Of a DNA stretch of 64,000 nt, positions 46,963-60,180 are shown one piece after another (the first letter of the stretch is position 1; each line of letters begins with the position of its first letter). The stretch covers positions 42,611,744 to 42,675,743 of the forward strand of contig JARCOQ010000002.1 in NCBI GenBank assembly GCA_029207755.1, given 5' to 3'. Under the pieces are notes generated by a model. It searched no databases. It was not told the origin of the DNA and saw nothing but the letters and a program-made list of their open reading frames with translations. A program made the position numbers and the translations under genes. The DNA comes from Chamaea fasciata. Its lineage: Eukaryota > Chordata > Aves > Passeriformes > Sylviidae.

Positions 46963-49900
46963 ATACATACATACAGAACATACAGGAAGGCTGTGCACTT
47001 TCTTATGGTGTTGCAAAGGAAGTTACGTATTACAGTTCTTACAAATAAAGGGTGACATTCCCTCACGGAATTGGTGACTATCTATAATTGTATCTATCCT
47101 GCATGTAAGTCAAGAATGGACTTGTATTTCTAAGTTTCTGTCATTCTTTTTCTTCATTTCTAGAAATTGGATTAATTGGTGCATTTTTCTTCCCATCATT
47201 AAAATGTTTATTGGCATATTTTTAGTGCAGGGGGAAACAGGGACAAGATGTTCATTTAATGTATAAGTAATGTATATTCTTTCAGGAAATAAGAAAGAAA
47301 TTTCTTTTGTTGTGTACAAAGCAATGGAATTGTTTAGAAGAGTGACAAGTACATACAGTAATGGCTTTAGAGGGATGCTGCAAGACTTCACAATGATAAT
47401 TATTTCAATGGCTTTTATCCAGAATATTTAGAGCCATTTGTATAATAAGAAGTCTTTTACACAGCATCTTTGGTACGCTACATAAGCGTTACAAAATGTG
47501 TCTTGGCCCAGGACTAGAAACAGCTCCTATCTGTGGAGTCTTTTACCAGAAATTTATTTTGTGAAAAATAACCACTTTTCCAAATGTCTTTTCATTACTC
47601 CACCTCACTTACAATTTATGTATTTTCCATATATGAGTCATGATGGCAAGAAAACACTGCCCATATTCCAGTATTTAGAGTCTTTAGCACCTTATGTGCT
47701 TTAATTTCTGCTCTACAAACCTAAGATAAGATAAATGCTTTAAATGGTTTTTAGCTAACAGCTGTTTCAGGAAGATATAGAAGTATTTCCTGTAAATAAG
47801 TAGTGTTTTCCGGTTTAAAAAACCTGAAACAGAGGGCCAAAATGGCATATGAGAGGCTGCAGACATGAGACATCATTAGTAATGTTAATTGCCGATGCCA
47901 CTAAAGAGGATGCTGACACACATACCTTAATTATAGGGCAAATTCTTCAAAAATTGCATTTCACAAATACTGCTGTACTAATGGGTGTTGCTAACTCCAC
48001 TTATTCTCAGTGGAGAAATTCAAAGTGCAGGGTTCTGGAAAGCCAGAAGGATTGATTCTAAAAGCAGGTCTGTACCTAGGGAATTGAGAGGAATGTGCAG
48101 AAGGGTTGGGTAAATCTTGCAGCAATTGGCCTTGAGGCTTGTATCAGCCTTGAGGCTTGAAAGAACTGTAAGGTCTTGTCTGTTCTTGTTGCACTAATTA
48201 CTGTCTAAATTGTCAGCCGGAGTAGTGAAGGCTGGTTTAATTAACTCCCTGCATTAAGTGAGAATGGCTTCACGACAAGGCAAAGAATAAATATGAAGCA
48301 TCATTCATTTAAAATGTACTAGATCTGCTTATTGTTTTTGAAATAAATATTTCTAACACTAGGCTAGATGAAAAATACTTGGATAATACTACTTGGAAGG
48401 ACAAAAGCAGTGCCTCTCCTCTGTTTAACAAGCCCATTGCTTATACCTCTGTTTATTCTAATAGTCATTATTTGTTGATGTGTGATAACACATCAAGCCT
48501 CCATGAGTTCCAGGGACATGGAGGCTTACAGTGTATGGTTCCCACTGCCACAGCTCAGCATCTTTGCTGAGCAGTGGGTGTCCTTCAGGATCTTCCACTG
48601 GGCCCTCAACTTCCACTTCAAAAGAGCTTTGGACTTTCATTTAGGCATTTCAGTTGTGAAGTGGTATACTTTGAAGATTGCCTGGACATCAACATCCAAA
48701 TGCTATTTGTGTTTTTGTAGCTGTTTGTGTGCTTCACAGCCTCTTGTGAGGCAAGGAGGGAGCCAAGACCAGGCTAAGCAGGCTGCGGGGCGCAGACCAT
48801 CTCTGACCACACTGTAAATGCCACAGGCAGCAGATCTGCTCCACAGGGGCAGCCAATCTTCAAGGAACACTGTGTTCCCAAGTCACGTCTTGCAGCCTTT
48901 GTGGCTGCAGACTGCTCCTTTTCTCAATCTCTTCAAGCATCTCCTCTTGCTGAGTCTGCCGTTCACCTGCTTCTTTTTTCCTCCCCATTCCTGGAATGTG
49001 GGCTGCTCCCTTCCCTACTTTTAGACTCTCTTCTGCCCACACAGCACATTTCCTTACCTTACAAGTACTGCCTGCTGCTGCTGCCTCTTGCTCCAAGACC
49101 TTCCCACCCCATACACTGTCGGTATGGACTTCTCAATTCGTTTCCTGTGCAGGATTGTTTCTGCTGAAATAGACTTGTTGATCCCTCAGAATGACATAAG
49201 GACACCATAGCAAAATATCATCTGGTTTTTGCCTACCAGAAGAAAGGTAAGAGTGATGTCCCAAAAGCACATTAGCATTGCATAGCAGCAAGGAAAGGTG
49301 GTCATGAGAGAGATCTCTGAAATGGTGGCTGCAGTCTAACCCTGGCATTTTATGACAGTGCCCTCTGTGTATTTGACGCTGTTTTAGAAAATGAATCCAT
49401 GACACCCCTTTGTGGTTTTTTTTTTCCTTATGAACATCTGTCCTTCTTCCTCCCTTATTTTTGGGATTCAGTTAATCACTTCTTTCTTCTGTAATACTCA
49501 CTGGGACTGCACTTTCTCTGGACTGGAGAGAAGAGAATATTTTGAGTAGGATCCCTCACAGGGCAAGACAGATTTGGGCTTCTAGAGTATTGCTGCAGAG
49601 GGCTGCAGCCCGGAGAGGCATATGAAGCAGATTGCTACCTTTACAGATCTGGAATATAAAGCCACTGCTTGGAATGGGAGGGCGAACATGTTTGGTTGAA
49701 ATTATGCAGGGTTTCTGCTTTATTATAGGTCTCATGTCTTGACTGTCAGAGCCATAGGCTGGCTAGTACTGCATATAACATCTGGTCTCTTGGCAGAAAC
49801 TAGGCAACCTTCTTTTCCTCCTTAACTAATATGTGCATAAACATAATCACCAGAGGCCAATACCTGGGACACGAGAGAATTATACATTTAATATATTTAG

Positions 49901-51870
49901 GTCATATGCCAGTGCATACAACCTATTAAGACAGACCTGAGTAAAGGAACAAAGAACCAGGCATGACTAAACAATAAGGAAGAGATGTCATCAGAAGCGA
50001 GAAGGCAACCTTTAAAACACTGTAGTCATATCCAAATGAGGAAAATAGAAAAGTTCATAAATCCTGGCTGATAACATTAAAAAAAAAAAAAACCCAAAAA
50101 AACGCTGGGAAAAACAACTTGCTGAAGATCTCTAAATGAAGACTAAACCCTTCTTCAGCACACCAAGAAGCTCATCAGAGTCTGTAAGGCTGATCAATGA
50201 CTGCAATATAAAAAAGCACTATGGAAGACTCAGCATGACTTCTAAAAACAAAACTCCTACTTGACAGTGCTCTTTTTGAAGGATGGCAGCAAATATTTGC
50301 ACAAAGCCATGTTGATGTAACCTGCTTGTTCTTTTGAAGACATTTCATAGTACCATCATCAACAGCTTCCAAGGAAACTTAGTAGTTATGAGATTAAATT
50401 AAAAAGTCATTTTATGGGTCAATAACAGGTTACAACTTGAGAAATAGAGGGTAAAAGGACAGGTTACTTATTATAGTGGAAGGTCAGTGGTAACAACTGA
50501 TCACAACCACTGGTAACTTCTGATTTTCCCAGAGCTCTGTGCACACCACTGGTAACTTCTGATTTTCCCAGAGCTCTGTGCACACTCTTAGGTGACCTGG
50601 AAGAGAAATAAGCAGTGAGGTGAGCAAGTTTGCTGGTATGGTGGGAAAGATATGTGAGATGAAGACATTCAGGGTAATAAGGACAAAGGCATACTGTGAA
50701 GGACCACAAAAAGCTTTTGTAAGACAGAATGACTAGGAAATACAGTGGAAAAAACCCCTGGCTTCACATACAAGCAGATTTCACCAGTAAGCAAGGGACT
50801 CTGAGCTGACTATTACCATTTGGATTCAAGGTCTTTATGGTATGCGTAACTTGTGAAAACATCAGAAAAGGAACCCAAATACTGGAATTTATAAGAAAAG
50901 AAAAAAACTCCATAGTTTCCTTACAGCTTATATATGAATATGGAATTCTGTATGGAACATAGATTATATTACATATTCCCATACCATACGAACATAGATT
51001 TCTGCATATAAATTCTGATTATATATTCATATATATTCTCCATATAAATGAGGGAATTAGAATATGGAATTCTATATATTCTGTAATTCTATGTGTTATA
51101 GAAATGGTGGAAAGGAATTTGGTGTTTCTTCAAGTACAAGAATGAGGGGCCATCATTCTGGGTTCCAGACCCATGGCTGTAATCAGGAATACATGTTTCA
51201 CGTGGCTGTGGAGGGCTCCTTGTCTTAGATAAGACATTCCTGAGGATTGTTGTTTGTTGGAGTGGCTGTCCTCAAATAGTTTTTGGATATTTACTACTAG
51301 AAGTTGTAACCTTAGGAGCCAACAGATCCCCTGTTGATACCAAACTGTTCTTCATCAGAGTTTTAAAAATTTTGCATTTCACCAGCAGCAGCTAAAAGAG
51401 AGGTGTCAGAATTGAAGCAGAGTGGTGTCAAGATATGAGGGCATACAGATGGATAGATGAAGCTGCTTTGTATGATGGGACAACTTTATAGGATTGGGAA
51501 TTGTCTTGGTTTGATTTGTCTCCTAGCAATTTAGGGGGGAAAATTCTGTAAGTAAAAAAGGAACAAACCTAACCCCCAACAGGTGTAGACCAATTCAAAT
51601 GACCTGTGCGTTTTTGCATCCAAACTGCTTTCAGGAATCAAATTCAAACTCAAAACTTCTCGAGTTGTATCTTAATTTCTCATCAAGCCATCTTTCATGC
51701 TTATGCTAGATTCAGGTTTGTATGAACCAGCACATGAGAAACATAGGCAAGGCATGCAAATATAAGTAAAATCTCGTATGATAGTGAAGACATACTCAAA
51801 TGTCCCTGTGCTTCCCTCTGCATGTGCTCTTACATAAAAGCTAGCCCAAATCTGACTGCTGCATCTGACC
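46963..51870. other. Intergenic, mostly unassigned
   Basis: This stretch contains a 39-bp tandem duplication (50507-50584), an A-rich run near 50079-50093 and an AT-rich patch (50930-51090) with repeated ATGGAATTCT and TATATATTC words. Several ORFs of 60-110 codons at 48379-49405 overlap each other on both strands and have no recognised domain. No exon of a neighbouring gene was found. Confidence 0.6.
50507..50584. repeat. Perfect 39-bp tandem duplication
   Basis: The unit starting CCACTGGTAACTTCTG and ending CTCTGTGCACA occurs at 50507-50545 and again at 50546-50584 with no mismatch. The absence of divergence suggests a young duplication, possibly polymorphic in copy number. Confidence 0.85.
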
Positions 51871-51883
51871 TGGATTTGGTTGG

Positions 51884-51941
<58 letters not shown>

Positions 51942-52424
51942 TTTCTTCTTAGTTGCTGGTATCTTGTTGTGCTTTGGATTTAGTATGATAACACATTGAT
52001 GTCTTTAGGTTTCTAAGCAGTGTTTCTATCAAGTCAAGGACTTTTCAGCTTTTCAGCTTCTTGTGCTCTGCCAGCAAGAAGGCTGGAGAGGCACAAGAAG
52101 TTGGGAGGAGACACAACCAGGGCAGCTGACCCTAAGGACCAAAGGTCTCATGTGTACCACATGACATCATGCTGCATATAAATTAGGGCAAAAGCTGGCC
52201 AAGGGCTGCTCTTGGGAAATGGCTGGGCATCACCTGGCAAGTGGTGTATCACTTGTTTTGTATATTCTAATTCCTATTATTAAGGTAATTAACACTTATT
52301 ATTTACTTCCTGTTCTGCCCCATTAAACTGCTTTTATCTCAACCCACAAGTTTTCTCACTTTTACTCTTCTGATTCTGTGCCTCTGGGAGTCAACTTACT
52401 TGCTGGATGGGGTTAAAGCAGGAC
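51871..52424 (+). mobile_element. Solo LTR with an internal GATA microsatellite
   Basis: It belongs to the same LTR family as the pair in EXPH5 intron 2. Shared blocks are TTTTCTTCTTAGTTGCTGGTA, AGTCAAGGACTTTTCAGC, CACATGACATCATGCTGC with ATATAAATT, ATTAAACTGCTTTTATCTCAACCCAC, TTTTCTCACTTTTACTCTTC, and the end TGGGGTTAAAGCA. No second LTR or retroviral interior is found next to it, so it is a solo LTR. The GATA array sits where the family normally has a single GGGATAGA. Confidence 0.8.
51884..51939 (+). repeat. (GATA)14 microsatellite
   Basis: Fourteen uninterrupted GATA units, 56 bp, lie near the 5' end of the solo LTR. A pure array of this length is likely to be polymorphic. Confidence 0.95.
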
Positions 52425-52519
52425 ATCATGACATCTATAGACCCTGGAACTGTTATAGTTCTGTAGGGTGATATATTTGTTTTTTTCCACAAAAAAAGCC
52501 CCAAAACCCTAATACAATT

Positions 52520-53863
52520 TTAGAGCAACCAGCATGGCTTTACCACAGATACCTGGCTGCCTTCAACGATGATGGCTTTGGGGACGAAAGGCAAGCAATT
52601 GATACTGGCTATCTTGACTTGAGCAAGACTATCAAGACAATATATGTTTGTATCTTTGTAACCATGTTTGAGAGACATGGACAGGATGGATTGTCTATGA
52701 AATGGGTGAAACAAATGATTGGACCATCAGGCTCAAAGAGTTCTAGTTAGTAGCTGAAATTCTAACTGGCAGCCAGTTAGGAGTGGTAGTCTTCTACATT
52801 AGATTGTGACCCTGGTGGTATTTAACTTTTTCACTAATGACCTGAATGATGAAATGGAATGCATCCTCATTAGCAGGTGACATTAAATGGTGAGGAAAAG
52901 ATGGCCTGCTGGAGGGTAGGGCAGTTATCCAGGGAGATCTCAACAGGCTAGAGAAATAGCCTGACAGAAACTTCTTGATGTTCAAAAAGGTAAATTAAAA
53001 AAAACCCAACCAAATAAACAATAAAGCCAGTTAAAAAAGGCAAGTGAAGCCTCATCTAAAGCTCTGTGGTACAATGCCACTGTACAATTTGACAGGCTAG
53101 AACAGAGTCTTTTGGGAAAGGACCTGGGGGTCATGGTGAACAACCCAAACATGAGCCAGCAATGTGCCCTTGCAGCACCAAAGCCTAACTGCATGCTGGG
53201 CTGCATCATTAAGAGTGTAGTCAGCAGGCCATGGAAAGTGACTTCCTTGTGAACTCAAGAGGCTGCATCTGGAATGTTGTGTCCAGTTTTGGACTCCCAA
53301 ATACAAGAAGCATTAGCATAGGGGGACAAGTCCAGTAGAGGGGCATAAAGCTGACCAAAGGGCTGTAGCCTGTGATACATGAGTAAGGGTGAAGTAAATG
53401 GGTTTGTTCAGTCTGAAGAAAAGGTTAAGAAAATTTACTTGTGTACAACTTTTTAGTGGATGGTTACAAATCTCCTTGGAGGTCTAACACAAAAGGACAA
53501 GTAATAATGGACATAAATTTCATGAAAAAATTCAAATTCTGCATTATTAAAAAAAAATTAAAAATCCTGGATTTATTTGGGTTGAAAGGGACTTTTAAAG
53601 ATCATTTAATCCATCTCCTCCAGCCATGGGCAGGGACATTATTATTCACTAAATCAAGTTGCTCAAAACCTTACCTTAGCCTGACCTTGAATACTTCCAA
53701 TGATGGTTGATCCAACACTAGCTGGTTGTCTAGGAACATTGCAGATGTGTAAAACTGGGGAAGGCACTGAGCATCTACCATCAGAGTTAGCCCTGCTTTG
53801 AGAGGGGATGCAACCTGACAAGGTCCTAGAGTCCACCTAGATTACCTTATGCTTCTGTGATTC
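52520..53863 (+). mobile_element. Long CR1 LINE copy interrupted by another CR1
   Basis: This copy reaches further upstream than the others. It begins in the region equivalent to the end of the reverse-transcriptase ORF (ATCTTGACTTGAGCAAGAC, TTCACTAATGACCTGAATGA) and runs through GACCTGGGGGTCATGGTGAAC, ATGAGCCAGCAATGTGCCCT and GTCCAGTTTTGGACTCCC to about 53545. The 3' end resumes at about 53750 (GTTAGCCCTGCTTTGAGAGG) and ends GCTTCTGTGATTCC. The gap is filled by a CR1 fragment of opposite orientation. It is heavily mutated, with many stops and indels, and has no coding capacity. Confidence 0.75.
53570..53745 (-). mobile_element. CR1 3'-end fragment nested in an older CR1
   Basis: Read on the plus strand it is the reverse complement of a CR1 end: GGTTGAAAGGGACTTTTAAA, CCAGCCATGGGCAGGGACAT, AGTTGCTCAAAACC and CTGACCTTGAATACTTCCAA. 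It lies inside the plus-strand CR1 at 52520-53863, so it inserted later. Confidence 0.8.
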
Positions 53864-56800
53864 CAAGTGGTTTATAGCATATATGTCACATTTATCTCCT
53901 CAAAACAAAAATTATCAGGGACAGAAAATGCTTCTGGGTACTGACAGCAAGATGTAAATGTAACCCATCATGAGGAAGTTTGTTTCATCGTATATATGAG
54001 CTCATCTTTTACTAGATACTAATAAGCAGATGATCAGAGAGAGTCACTACCAGCAACTGTGATTAGTGTCTTTAGAATTTAATGATTTCCAGCGCTGAGT
54101 GGGGAAGAAAGGGAATAAATTTTACAAAAATTATTACTTCAATTTTCCTTTAATTAGGAAAATGAAAATAAACAGAATAAAAAAGTCTCAATCTATAATA
54201 AAGTTGTATAACAAAATCTTAATGATATTTTTAGTAAAATTGTTTCTGAGCTAAAAGCATATCATACTCTGTTTAAACCCTGAAACAAGTACAATTATTA
54301 ACGCCCCAGAGAAAACTCTGGCTTTATTTACATGCTCTGTCTTGGAGAACAAGGTACAGCCACTATGATATAGCTAAATCAAAATGCCTCTGTGAATATG
54401 CCAGGGGAAATTAATATCAATTTTGGCATGAAAATGCCTTTCATTCCAGCAAAGCAGCAGATTGTCTTGAACTTAATTATATCACAGATAATTCTGTGAT
54501 CATTTTTAGCACTTAACTCCAAAAGTGCTTTTATTGCAAGAGAATCACAAGAATAAGAATATCACAAGAATAAAATCTTTCCTTTATTGTGCTTGCATAA
54601 ATATCCCTAACGGTGGAGAGGAAGGAGTAGCCCATTCACATCCTTCTTTTAAATAAGAGTTACTTTTGATGTTGGTCACCTACAAATACAGCAGATCAGA
54701 AGAACAAAGAGTATTATTGAGTAAAAACATTTTGCCTTTGCTTTGCATGTAGCAATCAAGTTCCATCTGAAAGATCAGGTAAAATATACATTTGTGCTTC
54801 TGTTCCACTGCCTAGCTTATCATCATCTACATACACTGATGATGAGTCTAAATACCTTCATCCGCCAAAGAAAGTAATCATTTTACTAAATGTAAACACT
54901 TGTGCTGCAGACAGCTCCCTTTAAATGAATTAGCCTAATTACTTTTATTTTCAATGAAGACCAAATGGTTATAGTGCACAATTTATCTCATTCTAAAGTA
55001 GACATTTAAATAGGTCAGGTGAATCATGCCCTAAAAGAGGCTGTTTCTCTCCATTGATTATAAAGGGAGTCTGGCATGACTAGCTCCAAATTGTAAACAT
55101 CTAAAGTTGGGTGAGAGGAATCTCATCCCACCTGTTTGTGCACTTAATAAAAGAAGAATACCAATACAGTATAAAATTGAACAAACTGTCCCCAGGCTTT
55201 GAAACAAGTTGTTTTAATGTTGAAGCAATCTGGCTCTTAGTTTAGGGTTTGATTTAACTCCCACTGAAGTCCATAGCAGTATGTTTTAAGGGGAATTTAA
55301 TGAGTCTTGTCAATTACTGCTGTTCACTCTCTAATCAAGTATACTTAATTAAATTCAAGGAGAAATGGATACCCAATGCTTAATGAGAAACTATATTCTA
55401 TAAATACAGGTTGTATTTTGAACAGGATTTTTTTTTTAAGTTAGTTTTTTCCTCTTCCATCTTATAAATTAAATATGTAAGCAGTGTAGAGAAATCCTTA
55501 GCGATAACTGTCTTTAATAATTCTAATTCAAGTAACATCAAGAAATACATATGTTTTTCCCTTCCACAGGATTATTAGCTCTTTAATTAATACTTGGAAT
55601 TTATTAAATAAAGTCCAGCAGGATGTTATTACTCTGTTTAAGTGACACCTCTGAAACTCATTTTGCACTGTCACTTTTGCAGAGCACCTCAGGGCTGGAC
55701 CCCAGGTAACAATAGGCTTATTGTACTATTTATAACACAGAGTGCAATGAGTTGTGGTTGGAAAACATCTGATAGAAACTTTTGGGCCCTACTATCAGAT
55801 ATGGAAATGAATGGCTATCCAAATGAAACCATTGAAAATTTACTATGTAGCCAGGGTGTGGTTCCAGTCCTGGTCTTAATGTGGGGACCTGAGGAAACAG
55901 TGGGTGTGCATTACATGACTGTCACCGTGACATGTAACACAGGGGCCTTTGCTGGGAGACATGAAGCCAGAAGATTTGTGTTCTCTTTTCTCCTTGATGA
56001 ATTCATGTTAAATATCTAACTGGCTTCACAGTTCATTGATTTGATGTGCAAGGGGTACAGAGGTCTTGAAGAAGGAGAGAGTGGGAACTCTGTGAAAGGA
56101 AGGAGCTAGCACCTGAGTAAGATTTACAAACCCTGGAGTTAAACACTACACATCTATTATCTAATTCAGTTCCTATTTCTACCTCTAAATCTGCTTCAGA
56201 GTAACACATGTTTGAGAAGATAGAATTACTAGGAGCTGCATGAGGGAGAGGAGGCTGCCTTGCTTTGGCTCTTTGCTGAGAACTGTGTGTTACAAGTTCC
56301 CCAGACAACCCTTGTTTGGCAACCCTGATGCAAAGGCAACAGAGGTCAGCTTGGAAGGATTTTAAACATATTAAAAACTGAAGTAGCAACTCTGCATATT
56401 AATAACAGGATTAAATTAAAAGAAATGGATCAGTACAGAGGGGCTGAAAGCAAAGGTCTCTCTTCAGTGCACCTGGCTGTAAATGAAGAGGATTTAAGTA
56501 GGTGGGGAAATACAAGCAACTTCAATACATTAGAAACAATGATGCAAAATTCAATGCTTTTTCTTTTATTTAGCCTACCCCATTCTTGTGGTATGAGATT
56601 TTCTGCTAAACAAGCAGCTCTGCTGTAAGCTAGGCCGCTGTTCCATTCCTAGCTTTCATCCACACAAAATCCTGCCTACCTTTATTGTGGCACCTAATTC
56701 AGCCACTTATGAATAGTTGGTCTGTGTAAGCCTGTAAGGGAGAACTGTGTGCTCTGCAGAGCTCTTTAGTGGGGAGCACTGGAGATGAGAGCTTGTAATG

Positions 56801-59800
56801 TTAGCAGGGTAACTTCAGCCCCTTTGCTACTCTCCTTCTGGGTAAATCTGTGCTTCAATTGTTCTAATTGTGTCAACCTGTACTTAAAAACGTTTGGTGC
56901 AGACTAAGTAAAACTCTGGGTCCTGAAGGGATGCAGAATTAAGAAGTTTTTCCTGTTCCAATTGAAGTAACTACATTGGTAGTTTTCTTGCAAATTATCA
57001 CTTTTTTAATGGACCATACAGACTTTGTATTTCATACTGAAAAGAATGTGAAGTTTCTGTGCATTAAAAAGTTACTGTGCTATGAAATCCATTATTTTTT
57101 CATGAGGAATAATGAAAAACTGAGAAATTGTATCAATACTCCACAGGGAAGGCATTAGAGGATACACATACACAAATTATAGTTATTTTCAAATATATAG
57201 TCAAGTTATATCCATATAACTGCAGCATTTTCTGGTATTTTTTTGGTACAGTGACCAGTGACATGCTGGAAGATTTATATATGTTCTCATTTTCCTGTAA
57301 TACCATACATAAATTTTGCCTTATACTGGTCTATTTCATCAGATGAAAGAATCACACACAAGTTTTATAACACTATAAAGATAGGATGAGTCTTACTCCC
57401 AAAAATGCTAGTAAAAGTAATTTTGATGGCACAAGAGATGTGAAAGTAACTTAATCAGTTTTAACTTGTTTTATTTACAAGCTTACAAGATCTACACAGA
57501 AACTTCTTTCTTAAGAGCAAAGGAAAAATACAGAACCAAGATGGCACAGCCTTAGTAATGGCTTGGGTTTAAAGGCAAAGGGATTTATGAGATGTACATG
57601 TTCAGTAAACAATCACATTTATGTACTCATCTGGGGTTGATGGTGGAAGTGTTGCCACAGGGTCGGCTTGGCAACAGACATTACCAAAACACTGGAATTG
57701 CACAATAATGATTTTGTGCCATATATAGAATCGAAATGCTATCTGCTCTCATGGGCTAATTTGCAATGACTTGCCCACCCTGCAGGCTCTTGTTTACCAG
57801 ACCAACTGCAGTACAGAGATCCTTATATAGTGGTGCTAATCTTCTATTGGTTAAGGATTCTCAGTTGTTCTCTTCTCTTGAGCTGTGGGTTTTGGGAGTC
57901 AATGGGCCCCAAGTCATGGTCAGTCTCCCATTACCAGAATTTCCTTTCCCCAGCTGAGGCTGATTCAGCAGAGTTGCTGAGTTGGCTTTATTAATTTTTT
58001 CCTTATCTTGTCTGTTCTGCCAAATTTCCTTGTGGCCCACAGATTCATGCCCTCTATCAGTGGTACACTCTTCTTCCCATGCTTAATAACCTTCCCTTGG
58101 ATGTGAGATCACTGAAGCTTGTCAAGCCCTAAACCTTAACAATGCAGTCCTACTGACCACTAATTTGTCCTTCTAACGGCCAGACATTCCTTAGAGCTTG
58201 TTAGCTGCTATCTGTTTCATGGATTGAATTTCCTTTCTTGTTGATTAGGCTTAAAATTACACAAAGAGCAAACATCAGAGAGCATACTTTCTTAAGAAAA
58301 TTTTATATATGCCACATTTTGCAATATTGGGACACCTGACAGCTTGTTTTGGGGATCAGTTGCTGCCCTAGGAAATAGAAAATGGCACTTATAGCATTGA
58401 CTACTGTATTCTGGCAGAATGGACTACCTAAGTACTGTAGCCCATTGAAAAGTGACATGTTGCATTACCTGGGTGATACACTATTACTCAACAACAGCAG
58501 CAGCTGCCAGCAGCTGGAAAAATAATTAATATGGAGGTAATTAGGAGCTGCCTATCACACTTAACTTCTCTCCCCTGTATGGACAGTCTCTGGTAACAGT
58601 ATCCACATTTTGTGTGATTTTAAATTTCATGATCTTGTTAGGAGCTGGATATGCTGTCCAGGGGATGGGGATGAGAAGATTGGTAAAGTAAAAGCAGACA
58701 GTTTCCAAGGAGGAGCTGAGTTCTGCTACCCAGAACAGCAAAACATTTTCCTCTCTCCTTAATTTCCTTGGCACTGTGATGCTTGGTAGAAGATGCTCAA
58801 AAACGAGAAAAAAATAATTATTTGCCTTTGCAATTAATTCATCCATGATTAAGTCAGAGTATCAGAAATACATTTTCATTCAAACACCTCCTTATTCAAG
58901 GTGAGAGGCAAAACCAGTTCTTCCTCCGTGTCCTGATGGGGATGTGTACCTGTTTTCCATCAGCCCTGACGGCAAAGAACAGGTCTGTATTCATTCAGGA
59001 CAACAAAAAGACTTTGTCAGTCAAAAGTAGTTTGTGTGCTGTAGTGGCTGACCTTGAGCCTAGACCTAGTCCCTTGCTCACTTCTCCCAAGAAGAATGGG
59101 GGAGAGACTTGGAAGTGCAAAAGCTGAAAACATGGATTGAGATAAAGAGTTTAATAGGACAAGAAAAGCTATTTGTGAAAGCAAAGGAGAATAAGAAATT
59201 AATTCACTACTTCCCATTGGCAGAAGGTGTCCAGCTATTTCCTGGGATGCAGGACCTCATGACACATAACAGTTACTTGTGATGACAAATGCTTTAACCA
59301 AAACCATCTCTCCCATTGATTTCATAGTTGAGCACAATGTTGTATGGCATGGAAAATCCCTTCAGTCGATCTGGGTCATCTATACTGGTTGTGCCCTGTC
59401 CCAGCTTCCTGTGTACCCCCAGATTATTTGCTTGAGGGGCAGAACAGAAGCATTAAAAAAAAAAGGAAAGAATAAAAAAAGATAAAAAGGTGTCCCTGGG
59501 GCTGTACAAACACTGATCAGCAACATCCAAAACTCTGGTGTGTTACTAACACTGTCTCAGTCCCAAACAGGAAACACAGTAGGCTTGGAAGAAAGTTAAC
59601 ACCATCCCAGCCAGACCCAGTGCAAGGGCTGAGCATGTTCTAGTGCTACAAGAGCTGTTGTTGTGAGAGGAGAGGAGCCCCTGTGCCAGCAAACCTACCT
59701 GTGGAGGAGCCTGATATGTCTGGGGGTGGTCTATCACTGTTAACCTACAAACCAGTCCATAACCTGTTGATGTCTGATTGATGCAGCCTGTGTTCTCTCC

Positions 59801-59890
59801 TTGACTGAAGCAGAATGAGTTATAAATGTATCTCTGTACCTTTTTTGTTTGCATTCAGAATTCAACGCATCAAGCACTAGACCTTGATGG
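53864..59890. other. Intergenic, no gene recognised
   Basis: Six kilobases of AT-rich sequence. An ORF at 55642-56019 (125 codons, plus strand) has no recognised domain and no exon context. No LINE or LTR was identified. The adjacent gene expected from human synteny (DDX10) is not seen. Confidence 0.6.
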
Positions 59891-60180
59891 ACCCAAGCTG
59901 TGTTCCACTGCTGGGAAAATGCATGGAGGAAGCTGCAGGGAAGCACATGGCCAAGGGTGTGTGGAGGAGCCCAGTCCTGGGCATGGCTTCCCAGGCGGGG
60001 CTGGCAGAGGTGTTGTGGCCAGGACCAGGAATGGCTCCACAGCAGGGGTGTAGAGAGAGGTGCGGCCCCGGCATGGCTCCAGAGGTGAGGTAGGCAGGAA
60101 CACACGAGGTCCAGGGTGGGGTGGAAGAGCAGCATGTGTGCTGGCAAAACGCCTAGGTCCTGGCTCCATGCCCAGAAAAT
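59890..60180. repeat. Degenerate ~45-50 bp minisatellite-like block
   Basis: GC-rich units can be aligned by the words GGCATGGCTTCCC / GGAATGGCTCCAC / GGCATGGCTCCAG (near 59980, 60028 and 60070). These are followed by a GGGGTGTAGAGAGAGG-like or GGGGCTGGCAGAGG-like stretch and then GTGGCC/GCGGCC/GAGGTCC. At least three units are clear. Multiple overlapping ORFs on both strands result from it. Confidence 0.5.

Noticed and set aside
59546..60169. Cluster of overlapping ORFs on both strands
   Set aside because: Explained by a GC-rich degenerate minisatellite; no domain or splice structure.
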